NCBI GenBank assembly: GCA_013365325.1
Contig: JABVXV010000149.1
Location: forward strand, 62,001 to 126,000
Reading direction: 5' to 3'
Length of the DNA stretch: 64,000 nt
Source of the DNA: Dipetalonema caudispina
Lineage: Eukaryota > Nematoda > Chromadorea > Rhabditida > Onchocercidae
Part shown: positions 1 to 14,300 of the stretch, one piece after another
Position numbering within the stretch: the first letter of the stretch is position 1
Layout of the letters: each line of letters begins with the position of its first letter
Made by a program: the position numbers and the translations under genes
The notes under the pieces: generated by a model
What the model saw: only the letters and a program-made list of their open reading frames with translations
Database searches by the model: none
Told to the model about the DNA's origin: nothing

Positions 1-2345
1 AAAAAAACCAAAATTTTGATTTTATCGGGAAAAAAGGTGTGGAGGAGTAAATTGATGACAAGTAAAATAACACTTTTTTTTTAAAACGATTTCAATTGAA
101 GCAAAGCGCGACCAGAAGAAGCATGATAATAATTATTTCCGGGAAAACAATAAAGCGACAAGGAATAAACCATGAAGAGAAAGGATTACAAACAGTAATG
201 AAAACAACGATTGTAAACATAGATAGAGGCAACCTTAGATTAGAACTTAAATGATGAAAACAGAGAAAAGTGAATAAAAATAAAGAATTAAAACGAATGA
301 ACAGCGAGCAAGCGCAGACGAACGAACTGCGTATGTATAAATAATGATGCGTATGGATGAGCAATGATCAGGAAGATGCTTCAAAAATGAAAATTGAATT
401 ATTCGAAATTAAAATAAAAAGAAACCAAGTGACTGATTTCAAGTATCCTATAAGTGCTGCAGACAAATACGCCGCGAAATTTGTGAGACGCATGGTACGG
501 AAGTTACTATAGATAGAGCAACTAATGTACGCAAGTTTGACAGCCGTGCATGTGAAAAAAAAACGAGCAAATTCCACGAATTATAGTAACGATATTTAAA
601 GAGCATCTCTATATTATCGTTTCATGACAATATGTAACAGCCAACAAGGAAGCACAGTGTCGTAACTGGAAGTCATTTTGACATGTGTGAAGCTGTCGTC
701 CCAACGACGTAACTGACTCAGGACAGTACCAGTGAAAGTTCACTGCCATATTAGTATGTAAAAGTTGCGAATAATCCTAACTAAACCATTAACATGCCAC
801 TGTTACCGTAACAATTCCTTAACTTGATTCCGCTATTATCCAACTGACAAACAAAATTGGTAATGATGACAACTTGAAATTTCATACCAATCGTTGCAAG
901 GAAGAATACAATCGGATCAATATTACCACAAAATATTAACACTTCTGCGCACATCCTTCTCTTCCTATGTTCAAATAAGTAAAAATCAAATTTTGGGAAA
1001 TTGTTACAGTAACAACAAAAAAATTACTATGAGGAAATGTACCAAATTTCACTCTTCATGTGCTAAAAAACGCACTTAATTTCAATCAAGTAAGAAAAAT
1101 AACAACAGCATGATTGAAAAAAAGAAAAAAAAAACCTCCGCTGCATGATAAAACTTGCATTGCATGCATACATACATGCAAAAAGCATTAAACGTAAAAC
1201 ACATCGGTAATACTATGATGTCACAGCTTCCAAATGTGCCTGAGAATGAGCATTTCGCTTGTATACCACTTATAATCGAATTCGTATGCGCTTATCACGT
1301 ATGTTTTATTGGAACAAATGCAGGCAATCCAAAACTTGTCTATACCATTTCCCACTGCTTGAAATTTATTCCGAGCTGAATTTAAATCAACTGGAAATCC
1401 CGCATGGTTGCCATACCTTCATTACAGCAATATTCTGAGAATGCACACAGAATCAATCAAAACCTAATCAGTGTCTGCTTAAAACATCATTAAAGTTTTG
1501 TTTTCGTTACCTGCGGATGTCCCGTGAAAATCGATCGCAAGACGTTAAATGAAAAAAAAAAAAAGAGAAAAGCACAGTTTGGAATATTATCTGATAAACA
1601 TGACTGCGGTAGTCTAGTCCATATATATATATATATATATCGCTTAACAATTATGCTAACGATAATACAATGAAGATAGCGTAGTACAACAGCTTCTCGC
1701 GGATGATTTCATTAAATCAAATTCGGGAAGTTCCTAATAAAATCTCCCAATATCCGAAATCCGAATACCCAATAGAGAAAAAAAGTACTACCACAGACTC
1801 CTAGACGGAAGACCTTCGGCTACGAACACGGTTCAAAGGCTTCCGAAGACATTGTTGACATGAAAACCATTTGACGACAAAGTATAGAGTGAAAGAAAAA
1901 AACCTTGAAATAAAACAGGAAAAAAATAATTGATAAGGCGAACAATAATTTTTTTTTTTTGCATTTTTACTATAATAAATACAATTACTAATATATAAAC
2001 ATGGGTGCAAACTGCCGAATTGGAATAAAAACAAAGGAAAAGAAAAAACAGTCAAACCTTAAGAATGAAAAATACAAGAAACCTATCAGATGGAAAAGAA
2101 CAGAGAATGAAATGATAGATAAGCAACAATACTTAATTCCTGTTCCAACTAATCCAATAAAGGTAACTCTTAGAATTATTTGCATTGTATAATCGTGTTT
2201 TTATACGATTATTGTATAAATTGGTAGGCTATATTTTCTCTAAACAGCTGCTAACGGATACTACTACAACATGAAGTACTACAATAACAATGCCATATTC
2301 ATGGCAAATAACAATGAGTGTTGCAAAACAAAACGAAAGGATAGC
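1..2345. other. Left flank, no gene recognised
   Basis: This is AT-rich sequence downstream of larp-1. Open frames of up to 90 codons occur, but they are hydrophobic or low-complexity, lack splice signals in frame and resemble no family I know. It holds an (AT)10 run at 1621-1640, several A and T runs and a small 7-bp hairpin near 2190-2217. It probably contains the larp-1 3' UTR at its right end, reading leftward. Confidence 0.6.
1621..1640. repeat. (AT)10 dinucleotide repeat
   Basis: Twenty bases of uninterrupted AT alternation in non-coding sequence; an ordinary microsatellite. Confidence 0.95.
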
Positions 2346-5300
2346 TCATCGCCTGGAAGAAACAGCTGCATTCATACTGTCCACTGATAGCTCTTTCTTG
2401 GCTGCTGCAGCCGGCTAAAATAAGCTTGTAAAGAAATTCTCTGGCAATGATACTATAAGAGTTGTTACTATTGAAGGTTTGATGTATTTGACCATCAATA
2501 GACTGATTAAATAAACACTTCCCAGCAACAGAACAAGCAGTTTAAACCGATTCCTGCCATAAACTTAATATGTTCTAAAATAACCGAAAAATCGGAAAAG
2601 AAATATCAAAAAATACTGACATCAAATTTGAAGTCATCCAAATTCTTATATTCTGCTAGTTTTTTCTTGAGGAATGGATGAACTTCTAATCGCCTCGAAT
2701 GCTTGTAGAATTTCAGAAATGCCCAAAACTTCTCCAACCCGTACAGTTCGCCTCGTTTAACATCGTTCATTGTTTCCTCTTGGAAATCTAAGTATACGTT
2801 TGGCCTGAACTTACGTTCTAGGCCAAAATTGTAGAATCTAAAGAGGCACTCTAACCCGTACCTGCAAGAAGAGTAACATTCTGCAAAAAATGTTCAGTTG
2901 CACATTTCTAAAACATGAGAAAAAGCAAAATTTCTTAACTGCAACAGCAGAAAAACAAACCTGTAACCCGCTTCCGCATCTTCAAGGGCTAAATGTCGAA
3001 ATTCTTGATACATTTTTCGGTTGAAATGATCTCGCAAAAAGAAAGATAAGAAACGGAAATAAGTATTCATTTCGGTTGTGCCATAACCCAAATGTTCCCT
3101 CTGCTGTAGACATGATATTCTCCATTTCGTGTATATCTGTACATTTATAATAATGCTGTTTCATGCCAATATTTCAATAAGCGGATAAATATAATTTAAA
3201 TGAATTTAGTTAATTAATCGATTTACTAAAACTGCTCGATTATTTCCTGCGATGCATTTTCTATACGCAACTGTTCTAGTACGACGCGACCATGCATCAA
3301 TCTCCTGAAGTAGTCGGCTTAGGATACCGACCTCTCTATCGAATCGCCAGTTAAACTCTCTTCTGGTTCAGATGAATCTTCCACGCTGACACCGGTAGCA
3401 TAATTTTGGCTGGTATAAATCTTTCAGGGACGTAACACTCCTTGAGTACCTTTTGATCACTACCATTCCACTTTTTCATGAAGCGGTTAGGTAACTAAGG
3501 CGAGTCTTTTTATAGTTAATTCTCAAATCTGATATAACGAACATGAATAAAAATTCATCATAAAAAACACCAACTTGTTCCTGGAAGCCATTCTCTTGCA
3601 ATAAGCTGAAGGAGACATGTATTGAAGGACCAGGTACAGCCTGGCCACTCGTTGATTCGACCGAGTCGCTGAAACTACTCATTAAAAAAACTTTGCGGGC
3701 AGACATGCAAATGTTACCAATATATGAACATATATATATAAGTACAAATATCTCGCAGACTTACGCATTAACAGAGGATGTTCTCGAGCGAGTGCCAAAA
3801 ACCCAACCAACGGGCATTTCAACAGGTGGATTTTCGCTATGACGAGTTTTATGTTTTCTTAGCTGAGAAGAATCTGGAACAGTACTCTCCTTCACTGGGT
3901 AGAAGCGTGGTGTTAACATACCACATTCCGTTTCTCGTTTCGCCAGGGGGCTTTTTGTCTGAAATATCATCAGTTATTTGCAGTATGCATAATTATCTTG
4001 ATGTAATGAATAAATTCATTTGTGCGTTTCAACATATTGAAATACATGCAAGAAAAAAAATCATGCGAGAATGTATAACTGGCTGAACATGGAATCAAAC
4101 TGCACCGGAAGCATCGGATCACTCTTGCGTTCCAACCTCTTCACAAATGGAATCTTAAACGAATATAAAAGATAAGGCTCAAAGCAAATATTTAAATTTG
4201 TACCGATGATGCAGCGTTTGCTGCAGCTCTTTCACGAGCCTTCTGTGCCCAAACTGAAGAAATTTCCGGGATAGTATTTGGAGTCGAAAACACTTTAGAC
4301 GGTGGTTCCGGCGTATATTTTTGAACAGTGCTATTCTCCCCTCTCAGCTGCTTGAATACTTCCTCCGAAACAGTGTCAACCTTATTTATTTGAGTCTGAA
4401 AATGCCACTACACATGTGTGCAAAAAACGCATATTCTCTCCAAAGTACACAAAAAGGCAACTGGTCAAAATGGTGATAAAGTAATTACCTTACGACCGAT
4501 TTCCTTACGATTCCATAATTCATTTTCGTATCGCCTGAGACCATATTCCATTTCCTCCGTCAAATTTTGATTTACATTGGAAGATGTTGAATCGCCGCTA
4601 CGATCAAACTGCCTTTTATTAGATGGTGCTGGTGTTACAATGATCAGTTTTTTAATATTTGCATCGCTTATATCTTCCGATGAATCATCCGACATTGCGC
4701 TAAAAGGTTGATTTTTTTTTTTTTTTTTTTTTTGCGAAAAAATTATAATATAAGCTTCTCCACCAACAGTAGAGAATATATCATGCTATAGTTAGCTTTA
4801 ACTAGGTTAGTCATTTTTTCATCAGCAGTAAAGATGGAAGAAAGAACAGGAAAATTTTGCAGAACTTACACCCTATTAACTGCTCTCCTTTCGCGTCGTG
4901 GCGGATCTGGTACTGTAAAAAAATCATCATCATTCGGCGTGTCAGTATCTGGAACAAATCGTGCAGATGGCGAAAAAACAGAGTGTGATGCCCCTTTGCC
5001 TGCAGCGTTACCAGAAGCTTTACTCTTTCTTTGCTTTCGACTTTTGACCTACAAATTTTATTGCAAATAAGATCAGTTATTATAACACAACTATGTACTA
5101 ATAGTATAAAATAGACTTGCTACATGAATTGTTTTGTCGGTTAATTACTTCCATAAACAAGTAACAAACCTCTTGCCAATCCTCCACTTCAGAATCTTTC
5201 GTTAGTTCCCTATTCCGTTCCGTCACTGCATTACTGCTATTCCCAACATCGTTATTTCCGTTTGTGCCCGACGACAGTCTACGTGTGACACACTCCATTT

Positions 5301-8300
5301 CACTATCCTTACTGTCTTTTGCTAAAGTTGAGTTTGTTTCATCTGTAACTAATGCGGAATAACTGCCATCGGTCACTTTTTTGATAGTGTTATTACTGCT
5401 GCGTCCCTCACAACCCCGTTTTCCAGCTTCAAGTGATTCCAAAGAAACAGACGGCTGCAATTCAGCTTGCACCAAAGCACTGGAATCCATCGTTTCAGAT
5501 GTCAGTGGTGCTACTGTCATCACTTGAGAAATCACCGAAGATGTAACATTTGCCATTTTCATAGCCGTTCCAGTTGCCGGACGAACAGCACTGCTACCTG
5601 ATTCCGTAGTTTGGAGTAGGGCAGGCGAAAGTGGCCACTGCTGTGGATTGTCACGTGGACGAACCTGGATAAAAAAGATACAAAACAAATTTGAAACAAT
5701 AATTTAATTGGGGCGAATATTACTATCGTTTTTCATAAAGCTTTCTATTTAGGTAGAAATAAGAAGCAGTGTACAAGAACGAAGATTCCAAGTGTACAAC
5801 ACTATTGGTGTTCTAAATAAATTGACTAATAGTAGAATAAGATAATAACCAATCCCAATGAAATGAAATCCCTGAAAACTACTCATTCGTTTTTATGAAA
5901 TCAGGACAATCAATCGCTTACATTTTCGCTGTCATCGCTAAGTTCCACTTTTTCACTACTTCGTAAAGCTTCCGTAATTAATATAATATTATCGGTGAGT
6001 GTACGAACACGCGGGAAACTAGCTATCAATGCTAACGATAAGAAACCATTTCTATCCATTTTCCGACGTAAATAGAAATCTTTCTGGAGATTCTCCGGTG
6101 ACAGATAATACTCTCTGAAATAGCGATTCTCTACCATGGAATAAAGTGAAATGTGTAATAAGACCCGATAAACACAAAATCTGCTGTTCCTTTATCAGCA
6201 ATACATCAGAAAATAATGTTATGGGGGTTGTTTAACGGAAGAAAGGATGAAATGAAGTGAGGGATAAGAGTTATCGGATCCGTAAAAGCTAAAAAGTGAT
6301 GAAGCTAGGTACTGCTTTCTATCTTTGAGAAAAAAAGACTAATAAACTTACATTTGTTTTCTAACATATTCTTTCAGTGTTTCACTAGTGATTGGTGTTT
6401 GAGGTGATATGGGTGGATAAGCGGCGTGATAAGGGACACTCATAGGGCCTACTGCTGGTCCAGGGATGAATTCACCTTTACTTGTGAGAACACCACTGCC
6501 AGGAGAAAGTAAAGCGGTTGGTGTTGGTGGGACGGTGTTAGATGTAAGCGATGAAGCTACACTGTCCGAACGTGACTCACCTACGGTTGCTGCTGCAGCC
6601 GCAACTGTAGGTGGCGGTTGGGAAAGCAAATGAGGGTTAAATGGGGAAATATGCGAATGACGAAACGTTAGAGCAGCCATTTGTTGATGCGCTTGAAACA
6701 TAATATTCGCGGTGGGAAACGCTGCCGCCAGTGCAGGATCCAAACATGTCGAACTAGGATCGAATGGAGGTATCGTGGACACGGCATAGAATTGGGCATA
6801 TTGAGATTCCATCAAATCCATATAATCGAAATTATCATCGTCTCCCGCACATTCATCCCAATCTGGTAATGGCCCGCGTGCTCGTCTTTGTGCCGCAGTT
6901 AATTTGGGCGGTGCTTGTGGATGTGATCCACGTGGTTGCCATTTATCGTTACGTGAAAAAAATGTTCTGTTGCGATCCATTATATCATCTGTTCCAACGT
7001 TACCACCAGCGCCTCCACGTTCACAATGAAGTGGTTGATGTTGTTGCTGACGACGTACAGCATCGGCAGCTGAGCCACCATTTTTATGCCAATAATCCAC
7101 TCCACTTATACGATTTCCAATTATCGGTGCACGCATAAATTGTGGCTGCCCAAAATACGGTCGATGGCGATTTCCGCCATTTTGAAGTGCTGCTGCTGCT
7201 GCTGCTGCTGCCGACGTAGTAGCCCATTGTTGTTGGGTAATACCGTTTGGTGCTGCAGCTGCCATTGCCGTTGTCTCGTCACGTTTGTTGTACCTGCAAC
7301 ATTGGTATATTTGTTAAGAGAGTAGAATAGTAATTTCAGCCGCTCATTTCAAAAATCCCATCGAATTTATCACAAGGCAGTAACAACGATTCCAAGCAAG
7401 TGAATCATTTACGTCACAGCATGAAAGTGAGAGTGAAGTAATAGTGCTGCTTATAAAAAAGCAAACTACGACATGATACGAAATTGGAGACAGGAAAGTT
7501 GTGAAGGAAGGAAAAATGTATATGGATTACTTCACAATTTTTTATAACATTTATAAAAAAAGTTGGAAGTAATCCATATACATCAAGTCTGGATATTCAA
7601 TTTCTTTTTGTCCTCCTCCAATCCACTTCCTTCATATTGATTTTCAACACTCAAATAAAGTTCAAAACTTTTGGAGATGCTGTCACTGGTGTAACCTCTC
7701 AACGAATAACATTATGAAGTAGCCTTGAAGCTAAACAGAAGTATGCTGCCAGAGCTAAGTGCCAAAATAGGCAAGACAAGAATTGAAAGGAATTAAAAAG
7801 AAATTCAGTTCAATAAAATGCAAGATACAGGTATCGTATCGTACAATTAATTTCCTGAAGACAACAAAGTGACGTAATTCCAACGAATGATAATGAGATC
7901 TAAAATCATAATGACAGAATAAGTACCAATGGTCGGAAAGGAAGTCTTCCACGATGATTATCGAATAGAAACTTTATTATTCCAGACTAGTTTTCCACGG
8001 TTTTTTCTCTTCCTCTAAATCAATCGAACTTTAATGAATCTAAACATATTTTCCTTCCCTTTCTTCCATCATTTTTCAATTCTGTTCTAAAAAAATGACG
8101 TCACCTGTCCAATTGCAAGGTACCTAATTCTTTACGACTTCATGTCTTTTTTAGAAATGGAAAACAGAAGGACAGCTTGGAAATGTTTTCCATGCAGTTT
8201 ATGCGATAATCTTTTTAAATGAAATTATGTCTGCTACACGCTAAGCAGATAATATACAATATTTATCCTAGCAACGGTGTCAACGACGACCACATGTTAT

Positions 8301-11300
8301 AAAACTCTATTATCCCACTGAAAATGAAACACTTCTTAAAACAGACACTAAAGGAGAAATCATGTCAAATGATATTGAATAAGAAGTCAACATATGTTTT
8401 TTTTTTTTTTTTTTTTTACAACAGAGTTCATAATTGATCTTATTACATGATTTCATCACTGTATTGATTCAGGTCTTCTAACCTGCCTTGTCCAGGAGAC
8501 ATTTTGATTATCAAATAAGCAATGTCACCTATACGTTAGCTGCAAATATAGAAAAGTCTTATTTGTCTAGCAAATTAGAAACTACAAACCAACGTTTAAA
8601 ACAATTCATTATCTTTATCAAAAAGAAAAAGCAAAAAAATTCTCTTATCAAGTCTCTTTATCTGTCTCTTCCATTCTCTTTTTCAATTTACATTATCACC
8701 ACTGATACTTGAGGAATGTTTCAATTCGTATGCAGTGCAAAATGGATCATCCTGGAATCGGAGCAATTCACCAATGATATCTATTCACAGTCATGCATAC
8801 GTACCCCCATCTTCTTTTCATATCAGTGACAGTCAACAGAAGAACAACAACAGGTTTACGGTGCATGAAATGGGCACATCAGCTTAAATATTCATTCACA
8901 ACAGTTCGTCATCACATTCGCTTGTTGCAGAGCTGATACGACAAAAACGACGGTGTAGTCAACAAGTGCACGCCAGTCGTTTTATACACTTAACAAAACG
9001 ATGTGAAAATTGAAATCAAATTTCAATGCATTTCTCGTTCAACTTCCACGCAACATTTACTAAAGATGGTACTCATGCCGAATGAAGGTGATGTTCTATC
9101 AAACAGCCGCGCAAAAGTCACAAATCAAATATATCACGATATCTGGACTCCCGCTGCACATTAAGACGATTTGATTTACTACTTATTGTTCTGTCATTAA
9201 ATGTGGAAGAGTACGCAGAAGTGGTGTAAAATTATAGTCGCATAACGAAATTTTGCACAGCAGCTACTGAAAGGGATTATTAAGCTCGTCGGCACTATTC
9301 TAACATTCGATTTAATTTTCAGCTCGAGGAAACCATCTCTCCTGTCTCTAACTTGCCAACTTCAAAACCTCTTAAAATGATAGTGGATAAAGTATTCTGT
9401 TGAACCATGCAAGTGCTTTACCAATGAAATGTAGATTACAAGCAAAAAGAAGTGATGCTCTCAACAGGGAAAATCTGTGAATTTTTATGTTTATGAAAGA
9501 TTTCTTCATAAATCCCAACGCTGATGAATGAGAATGATCAACATGAACTCGTAAAAATATTATTTGTAATCAATACTACACATTACTGTTTACCTCCACC
9601 ACATTCCTCCTATTACTTTTCTCTAGCTAATGCAAATTCAAAGGTTATGGAACAAAACGAATCCTAATTTACTTTCAAGTAATGTGACTCACACTTTAAT
9701 TTATTACAAACCTATCATGCAGTATCAAAATTAAAATCAACCAAAACCTATTTTTTTTTCCAAAAGCTCCTAAAAATTACTTATCAAGAGCTTATAACAT
9801 GTCTTTTGCGTGAAAAACGTTCAGGCTGGTTAGTTACCTGGTAACAAGCAAAGAAAACGAAACAGAAAAAAAGCAGTACTTTCGTAAATAAGAAACCTTT
9901 GCGGTGCATTTGTATTCATTGCTTTCTGATTGCGGGCTTTCGACTGATAAGGATGTGGGATTAGAGGAACTGCAGTAACCATAGGCTTTTGCCCCTGTAC
10001 AGGCGGTATGTTGTGATAATGATGGTGCGTACCGGCAAAATCACCATCAGAATCCACTTTTTTCTTCCACCCTTGGTTTCCTTCTAACTGATAATAAAAT
10101 CCGTTCGAAGCTGTATCCAAGTACCTGGAAGAAAAAATGCTAATTAATCCGATGACCACATCGGACACTGTACTATTTACTAGGGATAAAGAGAGAGGGA
10201 AGACAGAGACGGACGGATCAAGCGGAATTATTGTTACTTATCCATCACTACCACCATCATCATCACAACCAACAATTGGTTGCATTGGTTGCAAATTAAC
10301 ACGAAGAAAGAGACAGAAAAGATTGAAAAAAGTTATTCAGTGTTTTGCAACAAACGTATATATTTACAAAGCATACAGCACCCAACTTTCAACGTCAAAG
10401 CGACGAATACAATTCTCACTGCCAAGCGTACGTGACAAAAATCTTTGGTAACAGTAGATAGTGCTAGATAAGCAGTGCAATGTTAGATTCTTTTAGTAAT
10501 ACAAGATTCGATTGAATGATAAACCCTAAAGTATTCATAGCACTATAACCGGCAATATGGACACAAAAATTAGGTCTCTTAATAATGGCATAATTAAAAG
10601 CAGGAAATACTAAAAAAATTAGCATGACGATTTGGTAATGTTGCAACGGTAGTCGTTCTCCAAAGGTTATCATTCTTCACAGTAAGTGTCAACAGAGAGC
10701 TTATAGATGTGTTATGGAGCGCAGAAAAGCGGAAAAGAGGAGCGGCCACCACCCTTCTAAATAATCCATGTTAACAAGGTATTAATCGCAGTTATGCTGA
10801 AAATTTCATTTCACTAACTTCCGTTCAAAAACAATGCTCGATTTTTTTTTGACGTACATAGATTGCATAATTTGTTACCCATTCCAGATCTATCGATTTA
10901 ATGCGATTAGTTCATGCCGAAAACAATAAAGAAGATAAGATAGTTCCGGCTACTCTCGTTATTATCATTCTAAACACAAACGGACTTATTCGTTATAAGG
11001 CCAGAATAAGTAATTTGAAAAATAAGCATGACAACAAAAGTGATATACTTTAACCGACAATGAGTTCTGGTTTCGAAATGTATTTAACGAAGTGAACAGG
11101 CTAAATCAAACTTCTAAAAAGACAATGTATATAAGAGGAGTGATAAGACAGATTCAGGATTGATTTAAGAGTTTAAAAGCTTACGTAAGTTAGTTAGTAA
11201 TCTTTTTCGGAAAGTGATTGATAATCATCTTAAAGGACACAAGCCCCTTAAAAGTGCAAAATATCCGGAAAACACTTTGGTAAGAAACAAAGACAGGAGG

Positions 11301-14300
11301 TGCAAAACCGGTAGAAAGTAAACAGCATTTTTAAACATTGAGCATTACATTCTTTGATAGCTAAAAAAAATATTATAATTTTGCAATGTGTACTTTCTCT
11401 AAATTGTGATACGAATTAGAAAAGAAAATGAAAGATAATGATATTAAAATAAGCAAAATGATCGTCCGGAACAGATAAAAATATTCTACTTCCCAGAACT
11501 AAATTCTGAAGAATGTAGCACTGCAAAAGCGGACGAAGGCTGTCGGAGACAATAAAAACAGTGGAGGGGAGAGGAAGAAACCCAAAAATTACTTCCAACA
11601 AAACTCTAACAGAAATGGCAATAAATTGAATCCATATAGATGTTTGATAAGTGTGTTAAAAAAAACAACAAAAAGAATACAGGAAAAAGCAAGGGAGATG
11701 GGAAGAGAGCAGAAAAAATGTAAGAAACAATGACAGACGGGGAAAAGTAAACGAGAAAAAGTGATGGCGAAATGATGCAGCATCAACAAATGAGTCAATT
11801 TTGTTGTAAGTGGTCCACGAGAAGAAGCAATATCAATAGAAGAGGAGTGGACGATATAGAAGCAGCAAAGGATGAATAGGTCGATATACGAGAATGGTTG
11901 GAGAATGCGGTGGATCCCGACAAAAAGACGAGTTCAAATACGCCTTGCTTCTCGCTCCATCGTTGCGCAGTTCTTCCCAAAGTACGATAATAAGGCTTTC
12001 GACAAACGAGAAAGAGCATGACGGAGGACATTTCAGGTTAAATATACTTATAGAATGATATAACAGAAAAATGGATAACAGTTGAGTGACATGTGTACCA
12101 TGGTTGTCTGATATCTTAAGTACTATTTCGCCAGAGAGAGACAATCAGCTCATTGCCGTCGTTCATAGACCGATCATCCATCCCATCTAATTGTCAGAAA
12201 GGAAAAAGTCTAACGCGGTAGATGGACGTAGGCAACATTTTTGCCTGCTCCCTCTGCATTACCAGTCAATATACTTTGTGATACGATGAGTTTCTAGGAG
12301 GAGATTGCGATCAAATGACGGGCATAGGGAAACGAGACGGTGACAATATGTGCGTATGTGACGATCCTATTGACTATGGAAATGCAATGATTGTTGGCTG
12401 GTCGAATGCTATAAACTCTCGCACCCCTATCACTCCACTACCTCACCCTAACCCCCCAAACTTCGGTTCCCATTTTTCGAATCGATTTCACCAGTAGTAG
12501 AAATATCTCACATGTCTAGACCACTCTTTACTCTACTACAATATTGCTCCTCTATCTACATCCATCGACAACCACTTTCATCCTTTACATACATCATTTG
12601 AATAAGTCATAACTTCAAAAAAGGTGTTTCGGGAAGTATCTGAACTAGCTGAACCTCCAGGCCCAGTCATCAATATATCTCTCTATCTATGCATGTATGT
12701 ATCCCTATCTTCCTTTCTCTCTCTCTCTCTCCCTCTGTCTCTGTATGGATATTTGGCACACATCCAACATCATTTTAATGTTGCTGTTTGCACCGAGCAA
12801 TAAACATCATGCACAGGCCTTTAACCCTAAACGATTTCATGAAAAGGGATTGGTGTTAGAAAAGAAGCTTTCATTTCTCCGGACACTATAAGCATCAACA
12901 GAAGCACAAATTCGTTCATATTCAAGTAAACACAACATACATGCACAACATTCACGTTCGCAGACAATTTTTATAAAAATGAAAAATCACAAGCAGCTAA
13001 TAATTCGACCATTAAAAATGCATTTCTTCCTTTCTTTTTAATATAAATTTTTTATAAGAGACGTTCGTATAATAACTATGTGTTACCAACCTTTTCCAAT
13101 AAAATTCCTGATAAACGCTTCGTTTACTGAACCCTTTTTTTTTGAAATATTTTTAAGTGTTCAGTTCCTTCAAAGATAGCACATATAACTCTCTAGATAT
13201 CTAAGTTTCACTTATCGTAAGTTCTCCACACTTACTAAAGTCCCTTCATAAAATTCATAATTTAAAAACATGGTAATTAAATTTCTGAAAAGAGTGAAAA
13301 CAAAAGGGGTCAAAATTGTCATACAATCAATCTCATACATTACGGAAGTAGCCTTGTATGAGTTCGCATTAAACTTCATTTAAAAAGCATCAGATTAAAG
13401 TAAGTAGGACTGGTAAGTCAATAAATACTCAATAAATAATGAATTGTGGCAGTTTGTACTGGTAAAATTAAAAGCAAATAATCAAGTTTCCTTGAAATAT
13501 GTCTAAAACTATTAATTAATCTGGATACGGATTCTGTAATTAGTCCCCAAACAGATCCCAATACCAGTACACTTCAAAAAATTCAAACATATATGGAAAA
13601 TCTCAATCTCAAGAAAGCCATAGAACTTCTCCAATTAAAGGAGTAAATCATAGAGTACTTACACAAATCAAGCAACATTCGAAAAAATGTGCTCGATAAA
13701 GCAAATCGATCAGAGTAGCGAGCACGAGAAATCAGTAAAATGGAGTTCAAAACATGTTAGTCATGAAAGACTGTCGTTTTACATAGAAATATATTGAGAT
13801 TGGCTCTGTTCAAAATTAACATTAAGTCTGGTAGTAGCTGAGACCTAATAAGCATTCGGCAGACTAAAGGGCAAATGTAGAAAGCAAAGATGAAAATTTC
13901 GCTAAATGATCGAAAATAACTACAGTTATTTGTGGTATTTCCCCAATACATCAGAATAAATGCTTTTAATCTATAGCATTTCAAACTTTTCCTACATATT
14001 CTGGAAATATTCGATGAACACATCGTCACCCTGACCAAGAGTAAATAGCAGCCACTTATCGGTGATAATTCATGTAAAATAAAACCATGTTGAATATCAC
14101 CATAATTTAAAATTCATTTGAAAAAGGATAGGAAGAGATACAGTACGCAGTTTAACGACACGATAGTTTTTAGCGATGGCTATGGCACTTCAGTAAAGGA
14201 AAAAGAAACAGACACATGTGCAATGACATAAAGGATAATGTGGGTATAACATACTGCCCCCAATATTTTTTCAATCCTATTTTCCCAACGTTGACATCAA

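Noticed and set aside
92..577. Minus-strand frames of 69-90 codons at the left end
   Set aside because: They are hydrophobic, low in complexity and without splice context or similarity.
3345..3400. Acidic Ser-rich 54-base exon candidate in the larp-1 DM15 part
   Set aside because: It has good splice sites but carries a stop in the only phase that fits its neighbours.
6115..6130. Upstream acceptor for the larp-1 La-motif exon
   Set aside because: Using the AG before 6130 adds 16 bases and breaks the frame. The TTTCAG acceptor giving a start at 6114 restores [12 protein letters not shown].
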